From positions 1-5,682 of the forward strand of contig CAIVNT010000598.1 of NCBI GenBank assembly GCA_903907305.1: a stretch of DNA of 5,682 nt. Reading direction: 5' to 3'. The position numbers and the translations under genes were made by a program. This stretch comes from an uncultured Ignavibacteriota bacterium. GTDB lineage: Bacteria > Bacteroidota > Ignavibacteria > UBA10030 > UBA8401. This document shows positions 1 through 5,630 of this stretch, in pieces. Numbering within the stretch: position 1 is the first letter of the stretch; every line of letters starts with the position of its first letter. Below the pieces are notes generated by a model, which was given only the letters and a program-made list of their open reading frames with translations, had not been told where the DNA came from and did not search any database.

Positions 1-854
1 AATGGTTTTGCACTGCCGACCACGTAATACCCAAGAACTTTGTATGTTTGTGAATATCCAGTTGTTGTCGAACCGTATTGGTATGTCGTATTACTTCCAT
101 CGAATGTGGAATAGCTCGTGTACGACGAAGTTGCCGCTTTTGGTTCACTGCTCCAAAGACGCGCTATTCCAACATCGAATGTTTTATTCAATGAGTAGGT
201 TAATTGGATCTTGCGCATCAAATTGAATGACCCGGTATTCCGTTTACTTCCGGTACTGTGTTCAAATTGCTCGGTTGTCTTTGCAAAAACCTTGCCTGCA
301 TCAACGATCAGATGATATTTAGCATCCGACAGCTCGTTAAACATGATCTGTAGCAATTGTATTTTGGAGTTTTGTATCATATCCTCATCACCGGTAAAAT
401 CAAGATTCACTTCATCCGATGAACCTGAGCTGATCAATGCGCCTGCTCCGCCTCCGATAAGCGCTCCCACAGGAGTGAAAAACGCCAAGGCACCATTTGA
501 TGTGAAGCGCTCCGGCAGAAAATCCGAATGCTCATCCGTTCCGAAATACATTGCCGCCGAATAGGCGCATATCATCGAACCAAGAAGAAAGAAATTCCCT
601 CCCGCGTCGCGGGGCAATATGGTCATTCGTGCGATCTCATCAATGCGAATCTTTACCTTTTTTCCCCTTGTCGATACCAAAAGTGTATCGGTATTTTGTC
701 CTGATCGGTCGACAGAGACATACCCGCTGATGCCGACACCCGTCTTCGGAAAGAGCACTGCGCGGACCATTGATCTCTGCTGAGAGTGAATCCATGTCGT
801 AGACAGGATCAACGTAATTATTGATAAGGACAAAACATTACATGATCTTTTCAT
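1..854 (-). CDS. Exported envelope protein of unknown function, C-terminus beyond the window
   Basis: The frame is open from an ATG at 852-854 to the window edge, giving 284 residues without a stop, so the C-terminus is missing. Residues 1-24 look like a Sec signal peptide (KR near the N-terminus, hydrophobic LSLSIITLILSTT, likely cleavage near HS/QQ). Residues 40-80 are beta-rich and contain VSTRGKKVKIRIDEIARM. Two hydrophobic stretches follow, at about 88-105 and 121-143; the second contains GALIGGGAGAL, a glycine-zipper-like run. From about 213 the chain alternates polar and apolar residues, with Tyr/Thr/Ser-rich segments and IQLTYSLNKTFDVGIARL, as in outer-membrane beta strands. The start lies 4 bp after the stop of the lipoprotein gene, with a GGAG about 9 nt ahead of the ATG inside that gene, so the two are probably co-transcribed and coupled. 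I recognise no family. An outer-membrane or periplasmic location is inferred; the coding call itself is firm. Confidence 0.75.
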   Translation of the reverse strand, partial: MKRSCNVLSLSIITLILSTTWIHSQQRSMVRAVLFPKTGVGISGYVSVDRSGQNTDTLLVSTRGKKVKIRIDEIARMTILPRDAGGNFFLLGSMICAYSAAMYFGTDEHSDFLPERFTSNGALAFFTPVGALIGGGAGALISSGSSDEVNLDFTGDEDMIQNSKIQLLQIMFNELSDAKYHLIVDAGKVFAKTTEQFEHSTGSKRNTGSFNLMRKIQLTYSLNKTFDVGIARLWSSEPKAATSSYTSYSTFDGSNTTYQYGSTTTGYSQTYKVLGYYVVGSAKP

Positions 855-858
855 AGGA

Positions 859-1260
859 TTATACTCCGCTCATTGCAATAGCAAATGCAGTAACTAATCC
901 TCCTACGACCACAGAAACGGAGAGGATAATGATCCCCATTGTATTTGCCGTTTGGATTTTTTCTTTACCGATCTTAGCGGCAAGCACAGAATTGAAATTT
1001 TCCTCTACTTTCACTTTATCCCATGAGTACCCAACCACAGTCGATGTAAAGGATTGTCCTGTCATGGTGGTAACGACATGTCCGCCTAATTCATCAAACC
1101 GGATGATCGTTCCGTTATTCAGTGTCACTTCACTGATATGATCATAAGAACTGGAGGTCAGTTCTTCAGGAAGGACACTTTCCTGTACAGTTGAAGTGCA
1201 GCCCATCATTACAGTACTGCACAACAGCAGCGCTAATAGTGTTCCAATTGTGCGAGACAT
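859..1260 (-). CDS. Small lipoprotein with C-terminal hydrophobic segment, function unknown
   Basis: This 133-residue protein has a type II signal peptide: a short basic start (MSR), a hydrophobic stretch to residue 19, and the lipobox MMGC with Cys21 as the predicted lipidated residue. Residues 43-85 form a short beta-rich region (EVTLNNGTIIRFDELGG and VVGYSWDKVKVEE). Residues 108-130 are a hydrophobic segment with a central GG, so the mature protein may be held to the membrane at both ends. I chose the ATG at 1258-1260 because a GAAAGGGA ribosome site lies 5 nt upstream and the lipoprotein signal then begins properly. The longer starts at 1266 and 1290 would put that site against or inside the coding region. 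The next gene begins 4 bp after this stop, suggesting an operon. No specific family is recognised. The beta-strand-then-hydrophobic layout loosely recalls the N-terminal half of that next gene's product, but clear homology is not visible. Confidence 0.75.
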   Translation of the reverse strand: MSRTIGTLLALLLCSTVMMGCTSTVQESVLPEELTSSSYDHISEVTLNNGTIIRFDELGGHVVTTMTGQSFTSTVVGYSWDKVKVEENFNSVLAAKIGKEKIQTANTMGIIILSVSVVVGGLVTAFAIAMSGV

Positions 1261-1630
1261 GATCATCCCTTTCGTTGATATTCCGAACATCTACATCTTC
1301 GAATCAAACTATTTTAATGAATACTATCATCGAACCGTGTAGGACACCTAGGAATAGTGTGATGACTATTGGAAGAGTTTTGCCGGCGTGAACGCACAGT
1401 ATCGGGTGACAGTGCATATCTATGGTCTAAATCGGGTAAAGTATATTTTCTGAAGTCAGAATATCAGCAAATGAATTACCGGAATGGACATGGTTGCGAC
1501 CGCACATTGTACGGATAGTGCACTTTGGCACTTTCATCAGGAATAATAATGCACTACTGTGTGGGGGAAAATAGAGAAGTGGACGGCCAGATGCAAATCA
1601 TTTGAAGATGGAGTCCCTCTGAAGAAGCAA
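1261..1630. other. Gene-free interval between the TPR gene and the lipoprotein gene
   Basis: No convincing ORF or RNA gene is visible in this 370-bp interval. It should hold the 3' end of the TPR transcript and the promoter of the lipoprotein unit. A TAAAAT (-10-like, minus strand) lies at 1311-1316, about 50 bp before the lipoprotein start, but I find no good -35 partner. Small repeats are present: AGTGC/GCACT (1517-1521 and 1528-1532), TAGTGCA/TGCACTA (1516-1522 and 1550-1556), TTCTGA/TCAGAA with a 2-nt centre (1448-1461), and a direct ATCGGGT at 1401 and 1431. None is followed on the minus strand by a T-run, so no intrinsic terminator can be called. Confidence 0.5.
1266..1273 (-). promoter_or_regulatory. 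Ribosome binding site fixing the lipoprotein start
   Basis: On the minus strand GAAAGGGA is followed by the 5-nt spacer TGATC and the ATG at 1258-1260. It has zero usable spacing to the ATG at 1264-1266 and lies inside the frame opened by the ATG at 1290, so it supports the 133-residue form of the lipoprotein. Confidence 0.6.
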
Positions 1631-2284
1631 TCACCACGAAATACCACGATCCGTAAGCCATTGGCGGCTCTCATCATCACCGAGTGAAGCCGCTTTTTGA
1701 TATGCCTCTTTCTGCTTCGCCGTATCTCCGTTCAAGCCAAACGCTTCACCAAGGCATCGGAATCCTTCGGATGATTTCGAATCGCGGTCGACCACTTTTT
1801 GGAACATTGCGATCGCTTTCTTCGCATCCTGATGGTGCAGATAGACATAGCCTAAATTGAAATAGTGATTGATCTTCTTGGGACTGAGTTTGACCGATTT
1901 TTCATAGAGCTGCACAGCTTTATCATAATTCCCCTTCTCAAAATACACCACTCCTAAATTGTTGTACGCATCGGCATCCTTTGGATTGAGCTCCAATGCT
2001 TTTTCATACAGGATAATGGCGCTGTCCGGTTTTCCTTTTTTGTAGAGCGTCAATCCTTGGTTGTAATATGGATTGACGTTCTTCGGGTCCAATTTGATGG
2101 CTCGTTGATAGAACAACATCGCACTGTCATACTGCCCCTTGTCCATCATTGTGATCCCCTGTTCATTGAAATAATCTGAGGAACGTTCATCAACGGATTT
2201 ATCCATCACAAAAACGAACACAACAGTAACGATCACCGCTGCGATGAAAAGTCCGTATGCTATTTTTTCCCAACGTTCGTCCAT
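1631..2284 (-). CDS. Membrane-anchored tetratricopeptide repeat (TPR) protein
   Basis: The 217-residue form (start MDERWEKIAYG) has a short charged N-terminus, one strong transmembrane segment at about residues 8-27, then five consecutive 34-residue TPR units at about 35-68, 69-102, 103-136, 137-170 and 171-204. The repeats keep the usual pattern (small/Gly at position 8, Tyr at 11, Ala at 20, Pro at 32), for example YNNLGVVYFEKGNYDKAV in repeat 3. The first three end in DPK, NPK and SPK; the fourth and fifth are more diverged. TPR arrays form a superhelical scaffold for protein-protein contact. With a single N-terminal anchor it probably sits on the inner-membrane surface, but the side is uncertain. 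A longer start at 2332 adds 16 residues. Its ATG overlaps a TGA of an upstream frame, but neither start has a good Shine-Dalgarno site; I prefer the shorter form because the extra residues look non-conserved in character. The binding partner cannot be predicted from this context. Confidence 0.85.
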   Translation of the reverse strand: MDERWEKIAYGLFIAAVIVTVVFVFVMDKSVDERSSDYFNEQGITMMDKGQYDSAMLFYQRAIKLDPKNVNPYYNQGLTLYKKGKPDSAIILYEKALELNPKDADAYNNLGVVYFEKGNYDKAVQLYEKSVKLSPKKINHYFNLGYVYLHHQDAKKAIAMFQKVVDRDSKSSEGFRCLGEAFGLNGDTAKQKEAYQKAASLGDDESRQWLTDRGISW

Positions 2285-2328
2285 GGTATGCCAATTCAAT
2301 GATCGATTCTTACGGTTACATTCTGCGA

Positions 2329-2682
2329 TCATAATAAGTAAAGTTCTTCAACACTCCTAATAGGTCTTGCAGGCAAATTGCGAGGAAGTAGTTCACGAAG
2401 ATTGGTAGCGGGTATATGGTGTGGAAGATATAATTCACCATATTTTTGAATATCCTGAAGACAGTATCTTTTCCCCACACCGTTTGCCGCAGCCGGAGTG
2501 AGAAGCTATTCATATTCCTTAGAATGAAATTTATCATCAGCATGAGAAATCATGATCCCCATTCTGAGAAAGAGGTGAACTATTTTGAGGGAGGAAAATT
2601 GAGGAGGCGATCCGCTGATGTGGATATTTTTAAGGATCTCCAAAATAGCCGTTTCGCAAAATGATGGGCAAAGTCTAATGAC
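2329..2682 (-). pseudogene. Possible degraded or split reading frame ahead of the TPR gene
   Basis: One minus-strand frame runs from just after a TAA (2683-2685) to a TGA at 2329-2331 and is broken only by a TAG at 2506-2508. The part after the TAG gives 58 residues of ordinary protein-like composition (including DIQKYGELYLPHHIPATNL and RPIRSVEELYLL). It has no ATG; the first possible start is a GTG at 2476-2478. The terminal TGA overlaps the ATG at 2330-2332, the longer start option of the TPR gene, in an ATGA arrangement typical of coupled genes. This could be the remnant of a gene once upstream of the TPR gene. Against it, other frames here are also open by chance over 70 or more codons, and I recognise no family. 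Confidence 0.15.
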
Positions 2683-2764
2683 TTACCAATATTCAATAAA
2701 CACTTTTGCTCCTGCGGAACAACAATTTTATCCATACGGGCAAGAACCGATATCCGCGAAATAA
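2618..2764 (+). CDS. Possible 48-residue small protein
   Basis: An ATG at 2618-2620 opens a 48-codon frame ending in TAA at 2762-2764. A full AGGAGG lies at 2602-2607, 10 nt before the ATG, stronger than the ribosome sites of most genes in this window. The product begins with a short hydrophobic stretch (MWIFLRISKIAV) and ends in a Gln/Tyr/Pro-rich tail (EQQFYPYGQEPISAK). It would be the only plus-strand gene here. No family is recognised, no plus-strand promoter is evident, and the AGGAGG sits in a generally purine-rich stretch, so chance is a real alternative. Confidence 0.18.
   Translation: MWIFLRISKIAVSQNDGQSLMTYQYSINTFAPAEQQFYPYGQEPISAK
2706..2722 (-). terminator. Weak candidate terminator hairpin after the ATPase gene
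   Basis: The minus-strand RNA can pair UUGUUCC with GGAGCAA (one G-U pair) around a GCA loop, about 90 nt past the ATPase stop. The following bases are AAGTGTTTATTG, a poor U-tract. The plus strand would have a C-A mismatch in the stem, so the structure favours minus-strand RNA. It is the best candidate in the interval but not a convincing one. Confidence 0.2.
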
Positions 2765-2810
2765 CTCACAGCCTTCCTGCAGAGATAAATTCATTTGGAT
2801 CATCCCCGCA

Positions 2811-4790
2811 TTAATTATGTCTCAATAGACGAAGTCCATTCGCTACAACAATGAGCGTACTCCCTTCGTGCCCGACAACGCCGAAGGGGAGCGGCAAAGC
2901 AAAACCGAGAGCAGAAACGACAAGAACAACGATCACTGTGAGTGAGAAGAGGATATTCTGCCATACGACGCGCCGGGCTCTCTTGCTCAATTGAATGGCA
3001 TACGGAATATTCGTCAACGCATCCCCCATCAGCACAACATCGGCTGTTTCCATCGCCACATCCGTTCCCGCAGCTCCCATAGCAATTCCAATCGAAGCAG
3101 TGGCAAGAGCAGGTGCATCGTTCACTCCATCGCCGATCATCGCGACGGGACCGTATTTTTTTTCCAGTTCACGCAGCAGTTCCACCTTTTGTTCCGGAAG
3201 GAGGTTTGCATGGAACTCATCGATGCCGGTCTGTTTCGCGATACTTGCTGCGACGGTAGGATTGTCCCCCGTCAGCATTACTGTTGCAACAATGCCGATG
3301 CGTTTCAATTCTGCGATCGCCAGAACTGCATCTTCGCGGACAACATCAGCTACGGCGATACAGCCGGGCCAGCCACCGTCATCATGAATTCCTGTTTCTC
3401 CATCCCTTCCGAGTTCCCGATGCACGATGAGCACCGTCTTTCCTTCTTTTTCAAACCGCTCTTTTGCATTCATCACATCTGCCGGGATCGTCTCTCCATG
3501 CTCTTCAAACAATCTGTATCCGCCCAGCCACGTTAAATATCCGTCCACTTTTGCATGCACGCCGCGTCCGGCCATGGAGACAAAATTCGCCATCACGGGA
3601 ATCGATATGCTTCGTGCAACAGCTTCATTCACTACTGCTTTGGCGATAGGATGTTCAGAGCGCCCTTCCAATGCTGCAGAAAGTCCCAGCAGATCCGCTT
3701 CGCTGAACGTATTCCGGTTCTTTTCCGAAACATAGATGTCGGTCAATTTCATCTTCCCCTGCGTCAGTGTTCCGGTCTTATCAAAGGCGACACATTTCAC
3801 CTCCGCCATTTTTTCCATATACGCTCCTCCCTTATAAAGAATTCCCTTACGGGCGCCGTTCGCAATCGCGGAAAGGATCGATGCCGGCGTTGAAATAATC
3901 AGCGCACACGGCGAAGCGACAACAAGAATTACCATTGCTTGATAGAATGATGTATAGAATTCTTTACCAAGGATCAGCCATGGGACCAAGATGAGACCAA
4001 GTGTCGCAAGAATAACACCTACAGCGTAATACGATTCGAATTTTTCCAGCAGAGCCTGTGTTTTCGCCCGCTGATGCTGGGCTGTTTCCACCATCTGAAT
4101 GATCCTTGACAATGTGGAATCGGACGCCAGACGAGTAACGCGAATATCTAATGTACCGCTTCCATTCATCGTTCCGGCAAAAACGATATCACCCTGCTCT
4201 TTGTCCACCGGCACGGATTCCCCTGTAATGGAGGCCTGATTGATAGCAGAACTTCCGGTAACAATCACTCCATCCGCAGCGATGCTTTCTCCCGGCACTA
4301 CGATGATATGATCATCGATCACCAGTTCGCTGATCGGCACGCGCACTTCATTCCCGTTCCGGACTGCGGTGGCGCTGTTGGGCCGGAGTTTCAATAGCGC
4401 TTTGATCGCATTACGTGAACGGTCCATCGCATAGGTCTGAAGAACGTTCGACAATGAAAAGAGGAACAGAAGTATCGCTCCTTCATGCCATTGATCCACT
4501 GCCGCAGCACCAATCGCGGATAAGATCATCAGCATATCCACATTGATCTTTTTTTCCAGCGCACTCTTCCACGCCTCCTGAATGCCGAACCATCCGCCTG
4601 CAACGTACGATACGATGTTCAGAACGATAATGACGCCGTTCAGTGCACCGTATGATTCGGCGATGATGCTGGCAATGACAGAAGCAATGCACAGCACCAT
4701 AAATACTATCGGCAGTTGCTGTGTGGAAAATGCTTCATACAGACGAAACGATGAATGAATGGGACTTTCAGTGGACTGCTCGCTATTCAT
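2811..4790 (-). CDS. P1B-4-type heavy-metal efflux P-type ATPase
   Basis: This complete 659-residue inner-membrane pump couples ATP hydrolysis to export of a transition metal. Visible landmarks are TGES of the actuator domain (189-192), SPC in the metal-site helix (293-295), the phosphorylation motif DKTGTLT with Asp337, the HP dipeptide of the nucleotide domain (380-381), TGDN (507-510), GDGVNDAP (553-560), and HEGST in the last helix (641-645). Eight membrane segments fit, near 26-45, 50-70, 83-98, 104-121, 254-274, 283-305, 612-632 and 636-655. SPC plus HEG(G/S)T defines the P1B-4 subgroup, whose characterised members export Co, Fe(II), Zn or Cd; CPC-type Cu or Zn/Cd pumps differ at both sites. 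The N-terminus has no GMTCxxC metal-binding domain, as is usual for this subgroup. The start has a GGAAAG site 4 nt upstream. The gene follows the exported His-containing protein after 74 bp, and I infer co-transcription. The exact metal cannot be read from sequence. Confidence 0.93.
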   Translation of the reverse strand: MNSEQSTESPIHSSFRLYEAFSTQQLPIVFMVLCIASVIASIIAESYGALNGVIIVLNIVSYVAGGWFGIQEAWKSALEKKINVDMLMILSAIGAAAVDQWHEGAILLFLFSLSNVLQTYAMDRSRNAIKALLKLRPNSATAVRNGNEVRVPISELVIDDHIIVVPGESIAADGVIVTGSSAINQASITGESVPVDKEQGDIVFAGTMNGSGTLDIRVTRLASDSTLSRIIQMVETAQHQRAKTQALLEKFESYYAVGVILATLGLILVPWLILGKEFYTSFYQAMVILVVASPCALIISTPASILSAIANGARKGILYKGGAYMEKMAEVKCVAFDKTGTLTQGKMKLTDIYVSEKNRNTFSEADLLGLSAALEGRSEHPIAKAVVNEAVARSISIPVMANFVSMAGRGVHAKVDGYLTWLGGYRLFEEHGETIPADVMNAKERFEKEGKTVLIVHRELGRDGETGIHDDGGWPGCIAVADVVREDAVLAIAELKRIGIVATVMLTGDNPTVAASIAKQTGIDEFHANLLPEQKVELLRELEKKYGPVAMIGDGVNDAPALATASIGIAMGAAGTDVAMETADVVLMGDALTNIPYAIQLSKRARRVVWQNILFSLTVIVVLVVSALGFALPLPFGVVGHEGSTLIVVANGLRLLRHN

Positions 4791-4864
4791 GATTCTTTCC
4801 GATATGAAATATTAAGAAAATATGCAGATTGCATTGATGACGTTCCGAAATACAGCGGAACGTT
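4791..4864 (-). promoter_or_regulatory. Intergenic spacer with three inverted repeats before the ATPase gene
   Basis: Three inverted repeats fill this 74-bp gap. ACGTTCCG/CGGAACGT (4840-4847 and 4856-4863, 8-nt loop) begins 2 nt beyond the stop of the upstream gene. ATGCA/TGCAT (4822-4826 and 4830-4834) has a 3-nt centre, and ATATT/AATAT (4809-4813 and 4819-4823) has a 5-nt centre. The first could form a stable RNA hairpin on either strand but has no U-tract, so it looks like a processing or stability element rather than a terminator. The other two could be operators for the ATPase gene. Their pairing is visible in the sequence; their function is inferred. Confidence 0.4.
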
Positions 4865-5566
4865 TCATTCAAATACTTTTTCAAGCATTTGATATCTTCC
4901 GTGCACATTACTTTCAATTTTTTGTATCTGAATCCACGGCAGACCTGATCGGACAGCGGAGACATATTCCTTCACCCCGTCTGAAAGGATCTTCCGCCGG
5001 CGTTCATACAGGTCATTTTTCTTTGACCAGCGTGCCGGAAGACTTGACCGATCAAGTGAATCCATAGCAACGGTGATCTCGTCCGCTGAAACGTTGATCT
5101 TCTCCATATTTTTTTCGGGAAGAGAGTAGTGATGAATTGAATACAACACCCGATGGAACGCATCAATCTGCGGAGTGACCGGTCTGACAATTCTGACCAT
5201 GTGTTCATACAGCATGTGAACACTCTCCGTCGCAAGAAGGATCCGTGCAGTATCTGTTCCACGAATGCTTAGAGCGTATTCGTTCACTGCATTCCCCAAT
5301 TCGGTCCGTTTTCCATCCCATTGCTCCTGCTTATCCCGTAAAATGCCGGGAAGAACAGCGGCGGATAATCTGTTGTAGGCACTATCCACCGAAGGAAACA
5401 ACCGTTTCAGTTCCGTGACATCTTTCGCAGGCCATGCTTCATGCCAAAGAGCGTAGATCGGTTTGTGAAATGCATCCAATTCCGGAACTCTGCCGTTGGT
5501 TTCATCCGGCAGTTGAGCAAAGAGCGGCATAACTAAGACAACCAAAAGGCTAAAAATATTTTTCAT
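4865..5566 (-). CDS. Exported two-repeat His-containing protein, possible periplasmic metal binder
   Basis: The 233-residue protein starts with a clear Sec signal peptide (MKNIFSLLVVLVMPLFAQ, likely cut near residue 18). The rest is predicted helical and consists of two related units, about 28-127 and 132-233. Aligned positions repeat at an offset of 104: DAFH (31-34 and 135-138), His42 and His146, Pro46 and Pro150, Lys48 and Lys152, LP (72-73 and 176-177), Trp83 and Tyr187, Arg87 and Arg191, Tyr97 and Tyr201. After a one-residue shift, ES(N)VH with His117/His222 and Tyr120/Tyr225 also match. The conserved histidines, with nearby Asp/Glu, are plausible metal ligands. The protein precedes the P1B-4 ATPase by 74 bp on the same strand, which suggests a periplasmic metal-binding, buffering or sensing partner. 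The structural duplication is visible; metal binding is inferred from context and conserved His. No named family is recognised. The start has only a weak GAGA-type ribosome site. Confidence 0.85.
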   Translation of the reverse strand: MKNIFSLLVVLVMPLFAQLPDETNGRVPELDAFHKPIYALWHEAWPAKDVTELKRLFPSVDSAYNRLSAAVLPGILRDKQEQWDGKRTELGNAVNEYALSIRGTDTARILLATESVHMLYEHMVRIVRPVTPQIDAFHRVLYSIHHYSLPEKNMEKINVSADEITVAMDSLDRSSLPARWSKKNDLYERRRKILSDGVKEYVSAVRSGLPWIQIQKIESNVHGRYQMLEKVFE

Positions 5567-5575
5567 GAATATCTC

Positions 5576-5588
5576 ACATATTGTATGT
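5576..5588. promoter_or_regulatory. Short inverted repeat just upstream of the His-protein gene
   Basis: ACATA-TTG-TATGT is a perfect 5-bp inverted repeat with a 3-nt centre, placed 10-22 bp before the ATG at 5564-5566. On the minus strand it overlaps a TACAAT that could serve as a -10 box, though there is no good -35 match. Its position would let a bound protein block transcription or translation of the metal unit. It matches no operator consensus that I can name, and at 5 bp it could be chance. Confidence 0.25.
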
Positions 5589-5606
5589 TCTTAACAAAAT
5601 GAATTT

Positions 5607-5630
5607 TCCGTCTCCCCATCCGGGGTCGGA
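5607..5630 (-). terminator. GC-rich hairpin after the upstream gene's stop codon
   Basis: TCCG-A-CCCC-GGAT-GGGG-AGA-CGGA (minus strand) folds into a two-part stem with a 4-nt loop, starting immediately after the TAG at 5631-5633. It is followed by AAATTCATTTTGTT, an imperfect U-rich tail. The position between a stop codon and the next gene's leader fits an intrinsic terminator, although the broken U-tract makes termination probably incomplete. Confidence 0.45.

Larger units (their letters stand above)
2285..2810. other. Gene-poor interval between the ATPase gene and the TPR gene
   Basis: No recognisable gene lies in these 526 bp. Several overlapping short frames are open on both strands, and none resembles a family I know. 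The two with some local support, a 48-codon plus-strand ORF and a minus-strand frame broken by one TAG, are listed separately. A weak hairpin near 2706-2722 is the only terminator candidate for the ATPase transcript. The promoter of the TPR gene should lie here, but I cannot place it with confidence. Confidence 0.5.

Noticed and set aside
1..564. Plus-strand ORFs at 2-226 and 343-564
   Set aside because: They lie opposite a long open minus-strand frame that has a signal peptide, coupled spacing and consistent codon use. They are antisense shadows.
1261..1290. Longer start for the lipoprotein at 1290 (143 residues)
   Set aside because: It would put ten residues ahead of the signal peptide and place the GAAAGGGA ribosome site inside the coding region.
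2316..2543. 75-codon minus-strand ORF overlapping the TPR gene's 5' end
   Set aside because: It overlaps the TPR frame's longer start, has no ribosome site, and has an aromatic-rich composition without repeat or domain. I judge it a chance frame.
2991..3893. Several plus-strand ORFs of 61-181 codons opposite the ATPase gene
   Set aside because: They are antisense shadows of a conserved P-type ATPase, with Ser/His/Arg-rich low-complexity products and no ribosome sites that I could see.
4483..4692. 69-codon minus-strand ORF rich in His, Cys and Arg that could suggest a metal-binding peptide
   Set aside because: It lies wholly inside the ATPase gene in another frame, and its composition is a by-product of the ATPase codons for membrane helices.
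2811..4790. Copper (CopA) or Zn/Cd/Pb (ZntA) type assignment for the ATPase
   Set aside because: The membrane motif is SPC rather than CPC, the last helix carries HEGST, and there is no N-terminal CxxC domain. All three point to P1B-4.
4840..4863. Intrinsic terminator between the His-protein and ATPase genes
   Set aside because: The stem is perfect, but the minus-strand bases after it (CATCAATGC) contain no U-run, so it is better described as an intergenic hairpin.
4972..5262. 96-codon minus-strand ORF inside the His-protein gene
   Set aside because: The overlapping frame has a signal peptide and an internal duplication that this one lacks. This is an out-of-frame shadow.
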